Positions 58,401 to 64,000 of a DNA stretch of 64,000 nucleotides are shown here, piece after piece (position 1 is the first letter of the stretch; each line of letters starts with the position of its first letter). Both the position numbers and the translations under genes were made by a program. The notes under the pieces are model-generated. The model had not been told where the DNA came from and searched no databases. It saw nothing but the letters and a program-made list of their open reading frames with translations. Source of the DNA: Nereocystis luetkeana (lineage: Eukaryota; Sar; Phaeophyceae; Laminariales; Laminariaceae); NCBI GenBank assembly GCA_031213475.1, contig JARUPZ010000037.1, positions 2,482,222 to 2,546,221 on the forward strand, in the 5' to 3' direction.

Positions 58401-60614
58401 TTTGTTTGTATTATCTTCCGGCGGATTGATACATGCATTTGTTTGTGTACTTCGGTGGATTGTTGAATGTAAAAAGTTAAGCCTACGTACCACGTTTCCG
58501 CTGTATCAGCCCACCTCGGCTGTGTATATCCTCGCCCAGCTGCGTTTTTGTGAGAGGTGCGCTGCTTATTAGCAGCCCTGGTGAACTTTCGTGGCAATTC
58601 ATGCCTGACGATACTCCGTGTTTTGCGCTCTGTTTGTTGTGGCCAGGTTGCGTTCGGCGAAGTGCGCGGGAAGAACGACGCGCTGGCGAACAGCTTCCAC
58701 ATCTCGTCGTACCCCCGCCTCGTCTTCTTCTGTGGCGGAGACGCCAGCGTATCGTTCCCCTACGAGGTGAGACCAATAGGCGTCAGTGCCTTTTACAGCC
58801 CCCTTGTAGGGAAACCCCGCGATGGGGAAAAAACCATACACCATTCTATGTTCGGATTTATAAGAACCGTCTGTATGTTGATATCCAATCGAAACCGTTC
58901 TTGTGTTTGTGGACAAAATGGCACCAGCACAAGGGGCATGAAAATTTCTGCGTTTTTTTTTATTTCTCCCCCAACACGGTAGTGCAGCCTTGTATGTAGT
59001 TGGGACCACAAACCTGACAAGCGACCCGACAGGGATTGACTGCACTGCTGTATATGCACATGATATTTTTTTCGAAGTGCTGTCGCGTGCCGTATACCTG
59101 GTACAGTTTACAGCCGAGCATTTATTTTAGTCCCTTCGTGTAGCGGTGGAAATCTGCCCCGTTTGCCGTGTTCACCGGGTACGATGGGTTGACGATGACG
59201 GCGTGACGGCCTTTCTTTGATGGCAGGGAGAGCTGAAGGCTGAGCCGCTCGACGCGTTCGTGAAAGGTCTGCGAGATGGCGCCAAGTGCAGGGAAGCCAC
59301 CCAGAAAAATGCTGAGGCTCGCCATCAAGGTGAGAGGAGGCACCGCCCCCGCTCCCGTCGCTGGAAGCGGAGAAGTGTTTTTTTTTTTTTTTTTTTCGGA
59401 GGGCAGAGTGTCGCGGGTTGCTCGCTCGTCGTCATGGTCGAAATACACGCCTTCGAAGCAACAACAAACTCTCAACTCCACTGTTTCCGTCCTGCCACCG
59501 ACTTATCGCAACGCCTGAGGTACACAAAAATATTTACGGTAGCGATTAGGAGGTGTATTTTTTTTAAAGCGCATAGTAGTACGGTAGTAGAGTACTCGTA
59601 GCCTATTGGCCTGTGTTGACAGGGGGGCATGTGGTCGACCAACTCTGTGTTTGTGGTGTGCGTGCGAGTGGCGGGCATGTTGCGCTTGTGAGCCACTGCT
59701 TCGACGGCGTGTTCTTGTTGTCCCGTTCCTAGCATCCAACTAACACCTGGCGCAGGCAGTATAGTAGCCGACCTCTATGTAAATATGTGCCTCTAATTCA
59801 TACGATCTCGGATAGATCCCGATCTACTGTAGATCATGATCTATAGATGATCTATACAGTATATCCTATGTTTGCCGTTGTGATCTGTCGTGGCAAGATC
59901 ATGACCTACACGCAGCAGATCCTATGGCTGCCGTTGTGATTTTTTATCCCACAGCCGTACCTGAATACAGTCCCGCCCGGCTATACACACGTGGGTAACA
60001 GCCGCGTCACACAGGTTCCGCCCGGAAAAGTAATGGTTCAGATCTCGCAGATCGTATACGCGTACCATGTGATTTCAGGAATCTACCAGTATCTGCCCAT
60101 ACACAGGTCCCGTCTGCCTGGCAAAGATGGCTTAGATCTTGTAGATCTTCTATGCGAGTTCAGGAACCTGCCAGTATCTGTCCATACAGATCCCCACGTG
60201 GGAAACATGATTTAGATCTTGCTGATCGTATGGCATTCAGCAGTAAATCTACCAGTGTCTTCCCCGAACGTTCTGCAGTAGGTTAAGAAGCAGGGACCTG
60301 GTCTGATCTCTTTCGATGTGTGCAGCTTAGTCTAACTGTTACACTGTTGTTGTTCTGTCTCCTTGCCCACCTCCCAACTCTCCCTCCCGCGTTCTTTCGT
60401 CCGTCGCACGACTTGCTCCTGGTGTCGTCGCCCCCGAATGTACGTGATGGCAGCCTCGATGTTGCGGCCGGACGACGATTTTTCCAAGATTCGCGTGAAG
60501 GCGCTCAGGGAGCTGCTGCTGGCGTTCGGCGACGCCTGCGAGGGCTGCGTTGAGAAACTCGACTTCGAGCGGGCGCTGCGAGGGCACGTGCTTACCGCGC
60601 AGGCGAATCGATGA
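50768..60614 (+). CDS. ER J-domain protein with two thioredoxin-like folds and a C-terminal MANF/ARMET-type SAP domain, nine exons
   Basis: Exons: 50768-50910, 53453-53781, 54582-54775, 56319-56408, 57113-57233, 57750-57952, 58647-58766, 59227-59329, 60454-60614. They sum to 1464 nt, all phases agree, and the product is 487 aa. Residues 1-23 are a signal peptide. Residues 27-90 are a J domain with HPD at 55-57, then a long Gly-rich region to about 195. From about 220 a thioredoxin fold begins ([13 protein letters not shown]), but its active site is SREC (230-233), without the first Cys of CxxC. A second thioredoxin-like region with [10 protein letters not shown] covers about 300-415. The last exon ([19 protein letters not shown]) matches the SAP-like C-domain of MANF, with CEGC at 463-466. 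In the ER lumen it would recruit BiP through the J domain. There is no KDEL-type signal. Start ATG 50768 is the first ATG with a signal peptide behind it. Confidence 0.9.
52040..52555 (-). pseudogene. Truncated Harbinger-type transposase N-terminal fragment
   Basis: The 171-codon minus-strand frame has a Ser/Asn homopolymer N-terminus encoded by CTG triplets, then [35 protein letters not shown]. This pattern (D-Y-x-x-S-x-W ... ML ... DP-x-S-x-EA) resembles the region before the RFRVPF-type block in HARBI1-like nucleases, as I recall the family. After that the frame turns into non-homologous sequence and ends, so no DDE catalytic domain is present. Family call is tentative. Confidence 0.45.
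52386..52520 (+). repeat. CTG triplet repeat tract inside the Harbinger-like element
   Basis: About 135 bp of CTG triplets interrupted by TTG, GTG, GCG and TTC triplets. On the minus strand it encodes Ser/Asn runs, on other frames Leu or Cys runs. Confidence 0.9.
52706..52759. repeat. 54 bp perfect palindrome
   Basis: The sequence is its own reverse complement, centred on GAGCTC between 52732 and 52733, with arms beginning AAATCAGCAAAACCTCTCAG. It lies inside the Harbinger-like element. It has no loop and could extrude as a cruciform or mark a nested footprint. Confidence 0.85.
56720..56864. mobile_element. MITE family A, copy 5 (J-protein intron 4)
   Basis: The ends read TATCACGGGGCACCATAGTG and TTAATATGGTCCCCCGTAATA. 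The interior is longer than in other copies (about 145 bp), with AATAGT repeats and a duplicated TAGGTCCTA near the right end. Confidence 0.75.
59800..60260. repeat. GATC-rich palindromic repeat region, locus 3 (J-protein intron 8)
   Basis: GATCTACTGTAGATCATGATC, CTATAGATGATCTATACAG and repeated TTAGATCTTGTAGATC pieces alternate with CAGGAATCTACCAGTATCTG-type pieces that recur about every 80-90 bp (60079, 60163, 60240), so part of it is a tandem array. Confidence 0.55.
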
Positions 60615-63600
60615 CGCAAGTGAACGAAGCACTCCGCTTATTTTTATCGAGAGGCTTTGAAATACTGTCGGTGCTACTGGTATATACGACTGCTGTACCA
60701 CGGTATATGCAGGCGGGCGGGTGGGGCGGGTGAACGGGTGGGTGCTCCACGCTGGAGCCTGATTACCACCCCGCTAAACATGTGGTTTGTGTTTTATGTC
60801 GGTTGGTCGCTCGTTTCTGGCCCGAGAAAGGGTTGCTGGAGCTAATCATGGAAGGGGGTGGGGTGTTTCGCGTGCGCTGTAATTTATGGCCTTTTGCGCT
60901 TTGCTTGCGTAAACAAGCAGGAAAATCACCGACTTTGGTCGGATGATTTCTTTCGCGGGGACTTTAGCGTGACGCTACTGACCACGTGTGTACTCGTATT
61001 GGTGTAGGATAGGGAATCTAGAGTTTTCTCGGCTAGGTCGGGTATGCGCCGCGCTTGCGCAATGTGCCTCGCCGACTTGTCGAAAATGCTAAAAACAAAA
61101 GTGTTTAGTCGCGCTTCTAGTAGAGTGAGCCGAATACTTCCTCCTTTTATATTTTGATGCTTGTGGTGTTACTTTTGCTCGGCCGGCCTCTCACGTTCCG
61201 GGGAAGCTGCTGGGACCATCAATGGCGTGGTGGGAAACTATTTTGTACAGGAAATGTTGCGTACGGTAGAAGGACATGTATTGGGTGCTCTCAATATTTT
61301 GTAGCACCGACGCACGGGTGGGTGGAGGGGTGGGTAGGTTTGGCGTTAAGGGTGCGGCATGAATTGTGAAACTAACGAAGGCACTAAATTGAGTTACTTG
61401 AATGGAACGGGGAAATCTATCGATGTCGGGGGGGGGAGGCTTTCGAGGGTGCATACATGCATTTATGCACACGTCAGACGTCGTGCAAAGGAAGCACCTT
61501 TCTTCAACCCTTTAGTACTGCACTGTCCAGAACATGTACGAGTATCTAATTATAATTCCAAGTTGTTCGTCCCCAATTGTCCCCAAAACGGGACTGCAGT
61601 CCTACAGGGGTGATTTGGCATTTGTCATGCGAGTGCGTTTTGCAAATCAATGTTTTTTCCGAGATTTGTTTGCTTAGTGCCCTCCTGACCAAGACGAGGG
61701 CCCGAGTTCGACTGACCTCAGTCGTTGTCGGTCGTAACTTCTGTATTTGTAGGTTCAGGAGTGAAATCCCGTCTGGGTTCCTGAACCAGCCCGGACTGAC
61801 ATTTTTTCTGATGAAAAATGCCTTTACAAGGTAACGTGAGCCGGACTGATGTGTGCTGTGTGTTCTTCACACTCGAATGTCCTTTCTACCCGTCGACAAA
61901 CAGCACAACCAGTGTCCGTACTGATTCTTCATCCTACGAGTAGAGAGATATTGGTACGAGCTTTGTGGTGGCAAAACTACGATGTATACCCGACTCGCTT
62001 GACAACTACTCCCGCAGCGTGTCGAAGACCCGAATGGACGGGAGTAGCAGCGGTTAATGCTGGTCGCGGGCTGTTTCTCGAGTTAGTTGAAATTGAGGCG
62101 TACACTCAACAGGCGTCGAAACCAACGCGGGTTCGAATACCCGACATCGCAAAACAAAAAAAAACGCCATGTATGTGAGCTTCGCGTACTTCACAATGAT
62201 GTCTTCAGTGCGAATACTGTTCTGTTAGGTCCATGCAGGTATTACAGTAGTAGTTAGTTATCGTTTTTATATCCCTGCGAATGTGACGCTGGAGTGTTTT
62301 TTTTTTCTGGATGCTCACGGACTCTTTACATCCAATAAACCGGCAAAAAATATACCTGGTACCTGGAATCATACCAAGTACCAGGTACCAGGTATTCATT
62401 TTGCATTGAGGGTGCTCCTTTCGGAAGCCATATTTTAGCGTGTATTTCGAGAGCTCTTGGCGTTCGCCAGGTGTAACTGCCGTGTGTGTAAGATAAAATA
62501 CTAAATACATGTAGAAGAGACGGGCAAAACAGTGGGTTCGGGACGCCACAGGAAGAAAATATCACTCCTTCGTAAAAGCCACCCAAACGATTAAAACAAG
62601 AGCGGAAACCGTCGAAACTTCCCCTCCCCAGATATTCAGTAATTGCTGGCTTCGATTTTTAGGTGATTTTGGCCAGGTTTTGTGGTGCGTTTTAATTACC
62701 ACCCATAACTTGCTTGGTTTTAGAGTAGGGGTCTCGGCATGCTTCCGTTACGCATTGTCATATTTCCTCAGTCCTGCGATCACGACCGTGGTCGCTTTGG
62801 TTTTCAATTCGGTGTATTTCAAACGGCGTAAGAATAAAATTGGACAGATTGTCCTGCACGGACCGTGCGTGTTTGACGCCGTGTGTTCTGGCTCTGATCG
62901 ACCAAGTGAAAGAAGGAATTGTCATGCTATTCCCCAGTGCACTGTTTTCTCATGAAGTTGGACGATCTGACGAGAAACTTGCCGACATTTCTGCCACCCT
63001 ACCTTTTAGAACGTAGGGATATCATAATGGGCACAACAATAAGCAGGGCTTTTCATGGTGAATATGGCGGTGTAGGGTCTCTGCGGGTGAGTAGTATAGT
63101 ATGATAATGAACTTGGAGCATAACGAGGGCGAGACGTCAGAGCATACCAGGGGTCATGCGATGTAAGAGCGGAATGAGCATCTTAGCTAGATTTTAGTCG
63201 ACTATACTATTAGGATGGTAACCTTCTACGGTACCTTTCGAATCATCCGGTGGGAAAATAGGGACATCGTGGCTGAACGAGCCCGTACGAAGAAAGCTCT
63301 GATAAAACCGACTCCCAGTACGCGATTATAGCAGGGTAGCCGAGACGGCGCCCCTTGCCGGCCGCTCTCTCGATTCGATCGGAATCAAGCCCCCGTCGTC
63401 TCTGTCTCTCGCGGAGACCCGTTGCGCCGCGTACGTGCGCAGGAGCCACCAAGCCTCGCAACACTCGTTTGATGACTCCATGCTACCGCGAAAAATAGCC
63501 AAAAACATAAAAATTAAATGCGGAAAAATGTAGGGTTTCGCTACCGACCTATATTAGCCCAAAAAGAAGCGCGCTCCGACTGTCGCTTGTGCGATGTTCC

Positions 63601-64000
63601 TGGCTCGACAGCCACGCGTAAACCAGGCGCAAGACCAGGCGCTTTGAACCGTCTTTCCCGCCCTACCGCTGCTGCAGGGACTGGACGCCAAGGGATACCA
63701 CCGTGGATGCTTGTAAACCCGGACTGTGACCCGAATGCTCGTTTTACACCAACGATAGTTATGCGCCGGGCAGAGGAGGTATTCAGCGCCGCCCGCCAGG
63801 GTTTAGTACGATGAAGCGCACGGACTGTCCGAACCAGTCCTGAGAGGGCGGGTCTATTTGTACAAGCAGGGGCCATGTTTTCGGAAACTCCCCGCTGAAA
63901 AAGTAAGGGCAAGAAGAAGTATTTCGGGCGGAGGGGGGGCTTCTTAAGTATGAGGTGGAAAGCCAGAAATGGATGCAAAAGCATGCGTCACCAGGTGGTC
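60615..64000. other. Region with no recognisable gene
   Basis: Downstream of the J-protein stop codon. It holds a family C motif (CCCCAAAACGGGACTGCAGTCC, split around 61575-61600), a dense TACCTGGTA/TACCAGGTA cluster at 62353-62393 and generally AT-balanced sequence. Two GC-richer patches (63330-63480 and 63560-63850) are open on the minus strand for 60-147 codons, but show no motif I recognise. Confidence 0.55.

Noticed and set aside
63541-63984. Minus-strand open frame of 147 codons at the right edge
   Set aside because: No motif, no splice context and GC-rich patchy composition; could be part of a gene beyond the window but cannot be supported.

Overview
The window is nuclear DNA from an intron-rich, moderately GC-rich eukaryote. 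Its exons are short and GC-rich, its introns long (0.4 to 5.4 kb), and its noncoding DNA is full of poly(C)/(G) runs, CTG triplets, minisatellites and short inverted-repeat transposons. The gene set (a plastid-lineage style NAD(P)H-glutamate synthase, a single-polypeptide four-domain Ca2+ channel, a eukaryotic glutamine-dependent NAD+ synthetase and an ER J-protein) together with this architecture fits a brown alga, Ectocarpus-like, best. That assignment is inference. No bacterial operon, rRNA, tRNA or CRISPR array was found.

Layout. (1) 1-2997, plus strand: the last three exons of a glutamate synthase whose start lies left of the window. (2) 3000-11892: no convincing gene. This stretch holds triplet repeats, a satellite-like array, a ~690 bp foldback (long inverted repeat), a MITE, a low-complexity GC-rich block open on both strands, and an ACCCG array. 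(3) 11893-40772, minus strand: a four-domain voltage-gated Ca2+ channel. I could resolve 18 exons that join in frame to 1739 codons plus stop, with an EEEE selectivity filter, four S4 voltage sensors, a pre-IQ region and an IQ motif. (4) 42800-50404, minus strand: glutamine-hydrolysing NAD+ synthetase in two exons split by a 5.4 kb intron, 745 aa, all catalytic residues visible. (5) 50768-60614, plus strand: a secreted/ER J-domain protein in nine exons (487 aa), with a J domain, a Gly-rich region, two thioredoxin-like folds and a C-terminal MANF/ARMET-type SAP domain carrying CEGC. (6) 60615-64000: no recognisable gene.

The NAD+ synthetase and J-protein genes are divergent, about 360 bp apart, and may share a promoter region. 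The four genes do not form one pathway. Glutamate synthase and NAD+ synthetase both belong to nitrogen/cofactor metabolism (glutamine is substrate for both); the channel and the J-protein belong to Ca2+ signalling and ER proteostasis.

The observations most worth following are: the J-domain/thioredoxin/MANF-SAP fusion; five frame-supported GC-AG introns out of 17 in the channel gene; an intact-ended PIF/Harbinger-like element (39 bp perfect terminal repeats, TTA target duplication) in the J-protein intron; a strongly over-represented TACCAGGTA/TACCTGGTA motif; and the large foldback at 7411-8102. Exon boundaries are my own reading of splice sites, reading phase and family similarity; no alignment or expression data were available.
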